Shown: positions 1 through 8,067 of the stretch, one piece after another | How positions within the stretch are numbered: the first letter of the stretch is position 1 | How the letters are laid out: each line of letters begins with the position of its first letter | Source: Spartobacteria bacterium | GTDB taxonomy: Bacteria; Verrucomicrobiota; Verrucomicrobiia; Chthoniobacterales; UBA10450 | NCBI GenBank assembly: GCA_003169695.1 | Contig: PNAS01000065.1 | Location: 1-36,029, forward strand | DNA: 36,029 nucleotides | Direction of reading: 5' to 3' | The notes under the pieces: generated by a model | Database searches by the model: none | What the model was told of the DNA's origin: nothing | The model's input: only the letters and a program-made list of their open reading frames with translations | Made by a program: the position numbers and the translations under genes

Positions 1-5
1 TTTTT

Positions 6-97
6 GGAGAGGTGGCTGAGTGGCTTAAGGCAGCGGCTCGCAAGAGCTGTTATGCGGTTAAGAGCCGCATCGGAGGTTCGAATCCTACCCCTCTCCG
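6..97 (+). tRNA. tRNA-Ser-like gene with irregular anticodon arm
   Basis: The acceptor stem is perfect (GGAGAGG at 6-12 with CCTCTCC at 90-96), and the discriminator base is G97, as in serine tRNAs. A long class II variable arm (stem 52-57 with 65-70) and the T-loop TTCGAAT (77-83) also fit tRNA-Ser. CCA is not encoded. Two parts are odd. The only good anticodon stem is 34-38 with 45-49, which leaves a six-base loop CGCAAG containing no Ser anticodon (NGA or GCT); numbering from the D arm would give GCA. The T stem pairs fully only if A87 is bulged out. It could be a decaying tRNA-Ser or a Ser-type tRNA with an unorthodox anticodon. Confidence 0.7.
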
Positions 98-163
98 CTA
101 TCTTAGAAAGTAAGTTAGCTTTTTTTCCCTTCACGGATAGTTGCAGGAGTTCCAACATTTGCG

Positions 164-2050
164 ATGCCAGGAATAGCTGGAATTATCAGTCTTAAGTCTG
201 CCGACGAGTGTCAGCGCAGTGTGAGATGCATGCTTGGTTCCATGGAACATGAGCGCTTCTACGCCTCGGGAACTCACTTCGAGCCGGGCATAGGAGTTTA
301 TGCGGGATGGGTAACGATGGATGGCTCCTTTGCCGCCAGCCAGGCATTCTTCAACGAAGAGCGAAATATTGTGCTGATTTTCTCTGGCGAATGCTTCCTG
401 GACGCAGAGATAGGAACTCACCTCAAACAAAAAGGTCACAACCTCGGAAAGAACAAAGCCGAATGGTTGGTTCATCTCTACGAAGAAGAAGGCGATCGGT
501 TTGTTGCACGGCTGAACGGGTTTTTCGCCGGCCTGCTGGTTGATCGAAGGACCGGGCGGGTTGTGCTATTTAATGACCGTTACGGACTGGACCGGCTCTA
601 TGTTAACGAAAGCGCGGAAGCGGTTTATTTTGCCAGCGAAGCCAAGGCGTTGCTTCGGGTTCTGCCCAAACTGAGGGAATTTGACACTGAGGGTGTCGCG
701 CAATTGTTGACTTTTGGATGCACGCTCGAGGGGCGGACATTGTTTCGAAATGTACAGCTGCTTCCCGCAGCGTCGCTCTGGTCTTTCGAAGGACGGAACT
801 GCCGCAGAGGAAATTACTTTAGCGCGGAGTCTTGGGAATCTCAGCAGCCCCTTTCAGCCGAATCGTTCATCTCGGAGTTTGAGCGGACCTTTAAGAGAAT
901 TCTACCTCGCTATTTCGAGTCTGAGTCAAGAATCGGCATTTCGCTGACCGCGGGTCTGGACACTCGGATGATCATGGCGTGCCTGCCCGAAGAGAGCAAA
1001 AATGCACTTTGCTATACATATTCCGGACAAGGAGCTGACACGCTGGACGCCCGCCTGGCCGCGCGAGTTGCCGCGGCATGCGATTTGGAACACACGATTT
1101 TGGGAATTCGGCCGGATTTCTTTTCGAACTTCCCAGTTCACGCGGATCGGACGATTTACATTACGGATGGTTGCTTTGGGATTTCAGGTGCTCATGAAAT
1201 CTACATGAGTGAGCAGGCTCGACGCCTCTCACCCGTTCGCCTGACGGGAGTTTTCGGTGGAGAGGTACTTAGAGGCGTGTCTACCTTCAAGCGACTCGGC
1301 TTGTGCCCGCAACTTGTGAATTCCCAGATCCGCTCATCGATGAGGTCAGTAGCGGAGCGGTTCCATAGCACAAAGGGGCACCCCGTTACTTTTGCGGCGT
1401 TCAAGGAGATTCCGTGGAATTTGTCTGGCTCGATTATGGCATGTCGCTCCCAGCTCAGCTTTCGAAGCCCGTATCTTGATAACGAACTCATAGCCTTAGC
1501 CTACCGGGCTCCGGATTGTATTCGGCGCTCAGTTGTTTCAGCTGTGCGCGTCGTGACGAATAACAGCCAATCTATGGCTGATATTCCGACTGATATGGGA
1601 TACCTGGGGAAAGCTTCGGGATTATCTGCTCGTTGGGGCCGCATCTCATCGAAGGTAACTTTTAAGCTCGACTATCTGAACAATGAAGGATTTCCCCACT
1701 GGCTTTCGCCGCTAGATTCGATGTTCGCACGATTGACAGCGGCCGGAAAGATTCTCGGGCTTCATAAGCACCTGCATTATCGCAATTGGTTTCGGCATGA
1801 GCTGGCGCCATACGTCAATGAGGTGCTCACCGATCCATGCACTCTTCGGAGTCCATTCTGGGATTTTCAGTTTCTGAAACAGATGGCCGTCGACCACGCA
1901 TGCGGTCGCAGAAATTACGCACTGGAGATCAATGCGGTGCTTACGCTGGAAGCGGTGGAGAGGCTGCTCGTCCGGGGTTTTCCCAATAACGGTGAAGAGT
2001 CCGATCTGGAGCCAGCACCCTTCAGAGCCGAACGCCGAGTCGCAAGCTAA
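164..2050 (+). CDS. Asparagine-synthase-like amidotransferase lacking the N-terminal Cys
   Basis: This 628-residue protein has the layout of class B asparagine synthetases: an N-terminal Ntn-hydrolase glutaminase-type domain (about 1-210) and a C-terminal ATP-pyrophosphatase synthase domain. The PP-loop is recognisable as SLTAGLDTR (SGGLDS-like), followed by an FGGE segment. Such proteins are frequent in exopolysaccharide and exosortase loci, where they are thought to amidate sugar acids or related substrates. The start reads MPGIAG where the family has MCGIAG, so the nucleophilic Cys2 is replaced by Pro and glutamine-dependent ammonia release is unlikely. Either free ammonia is used or the chemistry differs. 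The start is fixed by this motif; GGAG at 145-148 is a distant ribosome-binding site. cysQ follows after 6 bases. Confidence 0.85.
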   Translation: MPGIAGIISLKSADECQRSVRCMLGSMEHERFYASGTHFEPGIGVYAGWVTMDGSFAASQAFFNEERNIVLIFSGECFLDAEIGTHLKQKGHNLGKNKAEWLVHLYEEEGDRFVARLNGFFAGLLVDRRTGRVVLFNDRYGLDRLYVNESAEAVYFASEAKALLRVLPKLREFDTEGVAQLLTFGCTLEGRTLFRNVQLLPAASLWSFEGRNCRRGNYFSAESWESQQPLSAESFISEFERTFKRILPRYFESESRIGISLTAGLDTRMIMACLPEESKNALCYTYSGQGADTLDARLAARVAAACDLEHTILGIRPDFFSNFPVHADRTIYITDGCFGISGAHEIYMSEQARRLSPVRLTGVFGGEVLRGVSTFKRLGLCPQLVNSQIRSSMRSVAERFHSTKGHPVTFAAFKEIPWNLSGSIMACRSQLSFRSPYLDNELIALAYRAPDCIRRSVVSAVRVVTNNSQSMADIPTDMGYLGKASGLSARWGRISSKVTFKLDYLNNEGFPHWLSPLDSMFARLTAAGKILGLHKHLHYRNWFRHELAPYVNEVLTDPCTLRSPFWDFQFLKQMAVDHACGRRNYALEINAVLTLEAVERLLVRGFPNNGEESDLEPAPFRAERRVAS

Positions 2051-2056
2051 CAATCG

Positions 2057-2854
2057 ATGGAACGATTGGCTATACTCAACCCGCAAGTTTGTGAGTTGGC
2101 ACGGGAAGCTGGTCAGAAGATTATGCACTTCTATGAGGGTGGGGCCTCGGTTACGTGGAAAAGGGACGCGTCGCCTTTGACGTCGGCGGATAGTGCCTCG
2201 CACGACTTTCTGATGGAAGCTCTCCGATCCCTGACTCCGGGGGTCCCTGTAATTTCGGAGGAATCGGACGAAGTGATTAACGGCGCGGTTGCCGCCGACA
2301 TTACGTTTTGGCTGGTTGATCCGCTGGATGGGACCAAAGAGTTTATCAAAGGAACAAACGAGTTTACGGTGAATCTGGCGCTCGTCGAAGCGGGACAACC
2401 GGTAATAGGAGTTGTTCATGCACCGGCCCTCAGTCTTACCTATTATGGTGTGCGAAATTTAGGGTCCTGGCGCCAAGCGGGCGATGATCCGCCAAATCCG
2501 ATTTCGAGCCGACGAGCCGGTTCTTCTCAATTGGCGGTCGTGGCCAGCAAGGACCACGCAGGACCTTTGGTCAGTGCAATGCTGTCCCGTCTGATGAACC
2601 CAAAGCTTCGATCCATGGGGAGTTCACTGAAGTTTTGTCTGGTGGCCGAAGGCAAAGCCGATCTTTATCTGCGAGATCTACCGACGATGGAATGGGACAC
2701 GGCGGCCGCCCAATGCGTAGTTGAAGCTGCTGGTGGGGGCGTGTACTCCCTGGACGGCAAGCCACTTGGTTATGGCAAACGTGGCTTGCGAAATCCGGCG
2801 ATCATGACCGTTGGGGACGTGCAGTACGATTGGCCCGCGCTGATCTCCAGCTAG
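2057..2854 (+). CDS. cysQ: 3'(2'),5'-bisphosphate nucleotidase (PAP phosphatase)
   Basis: A 265-residue inositol-monophosphatase-superfamily protein of normal CysQ length. Metal-binding motifs are visible in order: EESDE, then WLVDPLDGTKEFI (the DPLDGT signature), then EWDTAAAQCVVEAAGG near the C-terminus. CysQ hydrolyses 3'-phosphoadenosine 5'-phosphate, the product left after PAPS-dependent sulfotransfer, to AMP and phosphate. That role fits two sulfotransferases further down the locus (19517-21612), so it probably recycles PAP during glycan sulfation. It starts 6 bases after the preceding gene, which suggests co-transcription. An IMPase with another sugar-phosphate substrate is the main alternative. 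Confidence 0.88.
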   Translation: MERLAILNPQVCELAREAGQKIMHFYEGGASVTWKRDASPLTSADSASHDFLMEALRSLTPGVPVISEESDEVINGAVAADITFWLVDPLDGTKEFIKGTNEFTVNLALVEAGQPVIGVVHAPALSLTYYGVRNLGSWRQAGDDPPNPISSRRAGSSQLAVVASKDHAGPLVSAMLSRLMNPKLRSMGSSLKFCLVAEGKADLYLRDLPTMEWDTAAAQCVVEAAGGGVYSLDGKPLGYGKRGLRNPAIMTVGDVQYDWPALISS

Positions 2855-2913
2855 GAGTCGGATTTACGGGCGTTGTTGTTCTCATTTCTTGACGCTGTGT
2901 TGCGTGTGACACG

Positions 2914-3828
2914 ATGAATCTGTTGATTATCAAGCTCGGTGCCACTGGCGACGTGGTGCGGACCACGCCGTTGATCCATCGGCTTAGGGGGCAGATTACG
3001 TGGGTAACGGCGGCGAAGAATACCGTGTTGCTCGAGGGCGTAAAAAATAACCTGCGCTGCCTTTCCTGGGAAGAACGAGAGAGAGCATTAGACGCAAACT
3101 ATGATCTCGCGATAAACCTGGAAGATACTCTCAATGTTGCACAATTTCTGAAAACGGTTGAGTGCAAAGAGATCTTCGGTGCTCATGTCGATTCCGATAA
3201 CGCACTGACATACACGGAAAACTCGAGGAGTTGGTTTGATCTTAGTCTGATCAGTACCTACGGAAAGGAGGAAGCGGACAAGCTGAAATGTCGGAACCGG
3301 TGCACATATCAGGAGATGATCTTCGACGGCCTGGGTTTCCGTTTCACCGGTGAAGCATATTTGCTGCCGAAATCGATCGAAACAGGATTATCAGGCGACG
3401 TTGCCATCGCAGCCGACGCCGGCCCGGTATGGCCAATGAAGAAATGGGGCTATTATCCCGAACTGAAACAGCAGCTTGAAGATCAGGGAGTGACGGTAAA
3501 CGTGCTGCCGGAAAGGTCATCGCTCCTCGAACATTTGTCCGATGTCCGAAACCATCGGTGTTTAGTTGGAGGCGACAGCCTGCCGATGCATTTCGCGCTC
3601 GGAACGGGTACGCGCTGCGTTAGCTTGTTCAATTGCACCAGCCCATGGGAGATTTATGACTACGGTATTCAGACGAAAATCGTTTCGCCCCTCCTCGAGG
3701 AGTTCTTTTATAAGCGCGGGTGCGATCGCCGCGCCACAACGGCAATAAGCTTGGAGGAAGTACTCAGCGCCGTGATGGCTCAACTTGAGACGGCGGCCCC
3801 AATTGCCAGTCACATCACTGTCAAATGA
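2914..3828 (+). CDS. GT9 (heptosyltransferase-type) glycosyltransferase
   Basis: A 304-residue protein beginning MNLLIIKLGATGDVVRTTP, the characteristic GT9 N-terminus of ADP-heptose:LPS heptosyltransferases (WaaC/WaaF type). The C-terminal half has the expected nucleotide-sugar region: GPVWPMKKWGYYPEL, then LVGGDSLPMHFALGTGTRCVSLFNCTSPWE, which matches the GGDSG..H.A...G...V.LFG.T segment of the family. It probably transfers a heptose or related sugar onto a glycan at the cytoplasmic membrane. The phosphoheptose isomerase gene at 16053 fits a heptose-containing product, but the donor sugar cannot be read from sequence. Its stop overlaps the next start (ATGA at 3825-3828), indicating translational coupling. 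Confidence 0.82.
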   Translation: MNLLIIKLGATGDVVRTTPLIHRLRGQITWVTAAKNTVLLEGVKNNLRCLSWEERERALDANYDLAINLEDTLNVAQFLKTVECKEIFGAHVDSDNALTYTENSRSWFDLSLISTYGKEEADKLKCRNRCTYQEMIFDGLGFRFTGEAYLLPKSIETGLSGDVAIAADAGPVWPMKKWGYYPELKQQLEDQGVTVNVLPERSSLLEHLSDVRNHRCLVGGDSLPMHFALGTGTRCVSLFNCTSPWEIYDYGIQTKIVSPLLEEFFYKRGCDRRATTAISLEEVLSAVMAQLETAAPIASHITVK

Positions 3829-5138
3829 CGGACGGAATCCAAGTCACTGCTGCGGAGCCCGCTCCCTCTCGCCCAATCGGATTGGACCGGGTGAAATCAG
3901 CGGACAAGGGCGGTTTCTCTTCCCTCTCGGAACCCTTACCCTTCAACCATCAATCATCAGCCAAGTGCGTTGCATTGCTGACCGGTGGCGGAGACAAGCC
4001 TTATGCGCTCGGCCTGGCAGCAGCGCTTAGCTCGGGAGGCATATTGCTTGATTTCATTGGCAGCGACGATTTGAGCGTGCCAGAACTGCTCAACGATCGC
4101 CGGGTGAACTTTCTCAATTTGCGAGGAGATCAACGTCCGGAAGCAAGTCCAGTAGCGAAGGTGCTAAGAGTCTTGAGCTATTACGTGAAGCTTATTCGGT
4201 ATGCGGCTACGGCCAAACCGAAGCTCTTCCACATTTTGTGGCACAATAAGTTCCAGTTTTTCGACCGCACAGTGTTGATGTTGTACTACAGATTGCTCGG
4301 CAAGAAAGTCTCTTTTACCGCCCACAATGTGAACGCCGGCAAACGGGATTCGAACGATTCGTTCTTGAACCGGCTTTCACTGAAAATTCAGTACCGGCTG
4401 AGCCATCATATTTTTGTTCATACCGCGAAAATGAAAAGCGAACTCGTCTTCGAGTTTCGTATTGCGGAGGGCAAGGTAAGCGTTATCCCGTTTGGAATTA
4501 ACAACACGGTTCCGAACACTAGCCTCTCTACCATGGAGGCAAAGCAAAAATTGGGATTAAGCAGCAACGATAGGACCATGCTCTTTTTTGGAAACATCGC
4601 GCCTTATAAGGGACTCGAATACTTGATTACCGCTTTCACCGAAGTCTCAAAGAGAGGCGACGGAAGTTATCGTCTGATTATCGTAGGAAAACCCAAAGGG
4701 TGTGAGGATTACTGGAACCAGATCCAAGAGGCGATCGCAGACAGCGGCGTGCGTGACCGGATAATCGAGAGGATTGAATATATCCCGGATGAGCAGACGG
4801 AATTGTACTTCAAGGCGGCTGACGTTGTCGTTCTACCGTACGCCTATGTGTTTCAAAGTGGCGTGCTTTTCCTGGCATATAGTTTTGGTCTGCCCGCAAT
4901 TGCTGCGGATGTCGCGACCTTGAAAGAAGAGATCGCGGAAGGCAAAACCGGGTTTGTGTTCAGGCCGCGGGATTCATCCGATTTGGCGAAGACGATAGGC
5001 CGGTATTTCGCGAGCGAGCTATTTCGCGAACTTGAAAGCCGGAGGCCACAGATCAAGGAGTACGCCAACGAACGATATTCCTGGGATAAGGTGGTTGCGA
5101 TCACAACGATGGTTTACTCAAATCTCCTGGAAACCTGA
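3825..5138 (+). CDS. GT4-family glycosyltransferase
   Basis: A 437-residue retaining GT-B glycosyltransferase. After a non-conserved leader of about 45 residues, the N-terminal domain contains SFTAHNVNAGKRDS. The C-terminal domain contains LFFGNIAPYKGLEYLI, the donor-binding stretch around VVVLPYAYVFQSGVLFLAYSFGLPAIA, and KEEIAEGKTGFVF, the usual GT4 E-x7-E region (here the first acid is replaced by Gln/Ser). It is probably one of the sugar-adding enzymes of the exopolysaccharide. It overlaps the GT9 gene by four bases. Its 3' part (about 4930-5040) is repeated in decayed form at 15950-16035, just upstream of gmhA, so this gene is the intact partner of a duplication spanning the halogenase cassette. 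Confidence 0.85.
   Translation: MTDGIQVTAAEPAPSRPIGLDRVKSADKGGFSSLSEPLPFNHQSSAKCVALLTGGGDKPYALGLAAALSSGGILLDFIGSDDLSVPELLNDRRVNFLNLRGDQRPEASPVAKVLRVLSYYVKLIRYAATAKPKLFHILWHNKFQFFDRTVLMLYYRLLGKKVSFTAHNVNAGKRDSNDSFLNRLSLKIQYRLSHHIFVHTAKMKSELVFEFRIAEGKVSVIPFGINNTVPNTSLSTMEAKQKLGLSSNDRTMLFFGNIAPYKGLEYLITAFTEVSKRGDGSYRLIIVGKPKGCEDYWNQIQEAIADSGVRDRIIERIEYIPDEQTELYFKAADVVVLPYAYVFQSGVLFLAYSFGLPAIAADVATLKEEIAEGKTGFVFRPRDSSDLAKTIGRYFASELFRELESRRPQIKEYANERYSWDKVVAITTMVYSNLLET
4971..5040 (+). repeat. Intact copy of a duplicated GT4 3' segment
   Basis: This segment inside the GT4 gene matches 15983-16035. Bases 4971-5013 differ from the second copy at three positions only. This copy carries two ATTTCGCGA direct repeats 16 bases apart. 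The second copy has exactly one unit and lacks the 16 bases between, the signature of slippage deletion. The two copies lie either side of the 5268-15821 cassette in the same orientation. Confidence 0.85.
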
Positions 5139-5267
5139 CCTTCGACGTCTGACCAATTCTCTTCGGAACAACGATAGAGTCGGCTTCGTCGCCAAAGTAT
5201 TTAACCAGAACTTACGAGAAATCTTTGTCTTTAGAGACGACTACTTCGCGCGAACTAGCTCAACATT

Positions 5268-7916
5268 ATGGCTGAAATTCTAACTTCTGACCTTCACGGT
5301 AAAACAAGGCTCAGGGTCGGCGAAGCGCCGCCTCCGCCACGAAGCGCTCTTGTGCGATATGCGAGCGGACTGGCGCAGTTTTTTGCGATCATCGTGCAAT
5401 TCGGCTTGATCGTCCTGATCGTGGACCAATGGCAGTTCGAGAGCATATCGCTCGCTCGACTCATGGATTTGGCATTTGTCGGCTTCGTGATTCATCATCT
5501 GCTTCCACTGCGATTTCGCTTTCCGTTCTTTGCCGTGCTCTCGCTGGTGGCAACAGTCATGGTTCTCGGCCAGTTGTGGCCCAGGACGGTGATGGCCGGG
5601 CTGACCGGCAGTACCTCATCGATTAACCTTCTCTACCATCTGATTCCCGGGGTGACATTGATCGGGATCGGGCTGGGTCTGATCGGACTATGTCACCTTC
5701 CGATTCGCTTTGGGGCACGCGTCGGGCTGCTGACGGCGGTCGGCGCCGGACTGGTCTTCTTGCGGGCGCACAGCCAGTGGTTTCCCGACGTCACCGGAAT
5801 GTGGGTCATTCTCGGCTCGATGTTCATGTTCCGATTGATGATCTATCTTTATGATCTGAAGCATCGCACAGCGCCCTTCAGCCCGGCGCGCGCGATATCA
5901 TACTTCTTCCTGATGCCGAACGTTTGTTTTCCGTTGTATCCGATCGTGGATTACAAGACCTTCTGCTCGACATACTACAACGAAGACTGGGTAAGAACCT
6001 ACCAGACCGGACTTAGATGGATGCTCCGGGGAGTGTTCCAGTTGGTTTTGTATCGAGTGGTGTATCAATATGCGCCACTGGATGTTTCCAAACTGTCGTC
6101 TGCGCTGGACGCCGTCGGATTCATGGTGGCCATGTACCTGGTTTACTTGCGTGTCTCGGGAAATTTTCACCTGATCGTAGGCCTCTTGCACCTGTTCGGT
6201 TTCAATCTTCCCGAGACACACCATCTGTATTTCTTGGCCACGAGCTTCACTGACCTCTGGCGCCGAATCAACATCTACTGGAAAGACTTTGTCATGAAGC
6301 TTTTCTTCTACCCGACGCATTTCGCTGTGCGGAAAATAGGGACGCTCCGCGCGATGTCGATCGCCATGCTGGCTACCTTTCTCGCTACGTGGCTGCTGCA
6401 TTCCTGGCAATGGTTCTGGATTCGCGGTACGCCTCTGTTCACCTGGAAGGACTTTTCCTTCTGGGTGATCCTCGGAATCCTGGTGTTGGTCACTGCGCTA
6501 TACGAAACCACTCGGGGGCGGCAGCGAACACTTACGCCGTCGCGGGTCAGCCTGCGTCAGCGGTTCACGCTTGGATTGCAGGCAGCCGGGATGTTTTCTC
6601 TGATGTGTGTCCTCTGGACATTTTGGACATGTCAATCATGGGCCGAGTTCCAAACGCTGGCCGATGCCGCTTCCCGACCGACGCTGCGCGAGATCGCGGC
6701 CGTCCTCGCCGGCCTGGCTGTCATCTGCGGATGCGGCATGGTATGGGGCCAATCTAGCCGCGAAACATCGGAGGGCCGGACCAGGCAGGCAAGTCAAGGG
6801 CCATTCCATTTCTGGCGATCGGCTGCCGCCGTTGCCGCAGGCGCGCTCTGCATCCTGGTTGGACCGTCGGTCGCTATTCGGACGATCCCAGGCGTCCACG
6901 ATGTAATGGCTCGGCTCCATAACGACACGTTGAACTCACGCGACATGGCTTTGCAGCGGCGCGGCTATTACGATGAACTCGACGTGAACCGGGGGGAAAT
7001 GTGGAAGTGGCGCGAAACAGACCCGCCCAAGGGATGGCATGACGGCAGAAAAGTGCTCTACCGACAGCGGTCTGACTTTCTGCTCACAGAGATCGTTCCG
7101 TCCGTGTCCATCATTCTCTCCAACGCCCCCGCGACGACAAACCGTCTGGGGATGCGCGACCGCGAATATGAGAAGATTAAACCGGCGAACACGTACCGAA
7201 TGGTACTGTTGGGCTCCTCACACGACCAGGGCACGGGAGTAAAAGACGACGAAACGTACGAAAACCTCGTCGAAGACCGTTTGAATCACCAGCCTCCCAA
7301 TCCGCGCTATTCTCATTACGAGATTCTCAATCTGTCTGTGGGTGGCGACTCCGTCCTGCAGAGACTGTTGCGCCTCGAGCAGGGGGGCTTCGAATTTGAA
7401 CCCGATGCTGTGATCTTCTCCGTTGCAGCGGCCGATCGGCAATTCCTTGTCCAACACCTGAGAAAGACTCTGACCAAGGGAATCAATCCGCCTTCTGACT
7501 ATCGCGAGTTCTTAGAAGGGGTCGCCCGCAAAGCTGGCGTCCAGGGGAAGATGTCCGACGTGATGATCGAGCGTCGCCTATTGCCTTATGTCGCCGAAAT
7601 GTACGAGTGGACATTCCGCCGGCTCAAGCAACAATGTGCGCAGCGCGGAGTTCGTCCGCTGGTCATCTACCGCCCGGACCCGGTAGATATCGAAGGTGTG
7701 GAACCGGCCGGTCGAAGCGAGATATTGCGCCTTGCCCAAGCCGCCGAGCTCGAAGTCATCGACCTATCGTCGGCCTTCGACTCGGTGGGAAATCGCGACA
7801 CACTGATCGTCGCCAAATGGGACCAACACACCAACGCCGTCGGTCACAAGCTGCTCGCGAACAAACTGTACGAGAGCCTCGTGCCAGTGCTGTTTGGTTC
7901 GCCACGCCAACAATAG
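5268..7916 (+). CDS. MBOAT acyltransferase fused to SGNH-hydrolase-like domain
   Basis: An 882-residue polytopic membrane protein. Residues about 25-420 are hydrophobic and look like an MBOAT O-acyltransferase, with FLMPNVCFPLYPIVDY, NIYWKDFVMKLFFYP and TWLLHSWQWFW; His378 in the last motif is the candidate catalytic His. More transmembrane segments follow (about 420-550). Residues about 640-880 form an SGNH-like domain: GSSHD (649-653, Ser651 as candidate nucleophile), NLSVGGDS, and a terminal WDQHTNAVGH (Asp852, His854). In DltB/DltD, AlgI/AlgJ-X and PatB/PatA systems these two functions are separate proteins that pass an acyl group across the membrane to an extracytoplasmic glycan. With a carrier protein and ligase nearby, it is the best candidate for the final acyl transfer. 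The acceptor is unknown. Confidence 0.8.
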   Translation: MAEILTSDLHGKTRLRVGEAPPPPRSALVRYASGLAQFFAIIVQFGLIVLIVDQWQFESISLARLMDLAFVGFVIHHLLPLRFRFPFFAVLSLVATVMVLGQLWPRTVMAGLTGSTSSINLLYHLIPGVTLIGIGLGLIGLCHLPIRFGARVGLLTAVGAGLVFLRAHSQWFPDVTGMWVILGSMFMFRLMIYLYDLKHRTAPFSPARAISYFFLMPNVCFPLYPIVDYKTFCSTYYNEDWVRTYQTGLRWMLRGVFQLVLYRVVYQYAPLDVSKLSSALDAVGFMVAMYLVYLRVSGNFHLIVGLLHLFGFNLPETHHLYFLATSFTDLWRRINIYWKDFVMKLFFYPTHFAVRKIGTLRAMSIAMLATFLATWLLHSWQWFWIRGTPLFTWKDFSFWVILGILVLVTALYETTRGRQRTLTPSRVSLRQRFTLGLQAAGMFSLMCVLWTFWTCQSWAEFQTLADAASRPTLREIAAVLAGLAVICGCGMVWGQSSRETSEGRTRQASQGPFHFWRSAAAVAAGALCILVGPSVAIRTIPGVHDVMARLHNDTLNSRDMALQRRGYYDELDVNRGEMWKWRETDPPKGWHDGRKVLYRQRSDFLLTEIVPSVSIILSNAPATTNRLGMRDREYEKIKPANTYRMVLLGSSHDQGTGVKDDETYENLVEDRLNHQPPNPRYSHYEILNLSVGGDSVLQRLLRLEQGGFEFEPDAVIFSVAAADRQFLVQHLRKTLTKGINPPSDYREFLEGVARKAGVQGKMSDVMIERRLLPYVAEMYEWTFRRLKQQCAQRGVRPLVIYRPDPVDIEGVEPAGRSEILRLAQAAELEVIDLSSAFDSVGNRDTLIVAKWDQHTNAVGHKLLANKLYESLVPVLFGSPRQQ

Positions 7917-8067
7917 TAGCAACGGAACAGTCGCCGTTGATGATCCTGTTGTTAAACGCGGGAACAGCGAGACCGGCGCGCTGCGGACCTAGTACGCGGC
8001 AAATCGGATTTCTGAACACCTTAGTCGATCACTTTTTCTCGGAACGTCATACGACGGCGAACGAACA

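Noticed and set aside
6..97. tRNA as the attachment site of an integrated element
   Set aside because: I found no repeat of the tRNA 3' end elsewhere in the window, and no integrase gene is present.
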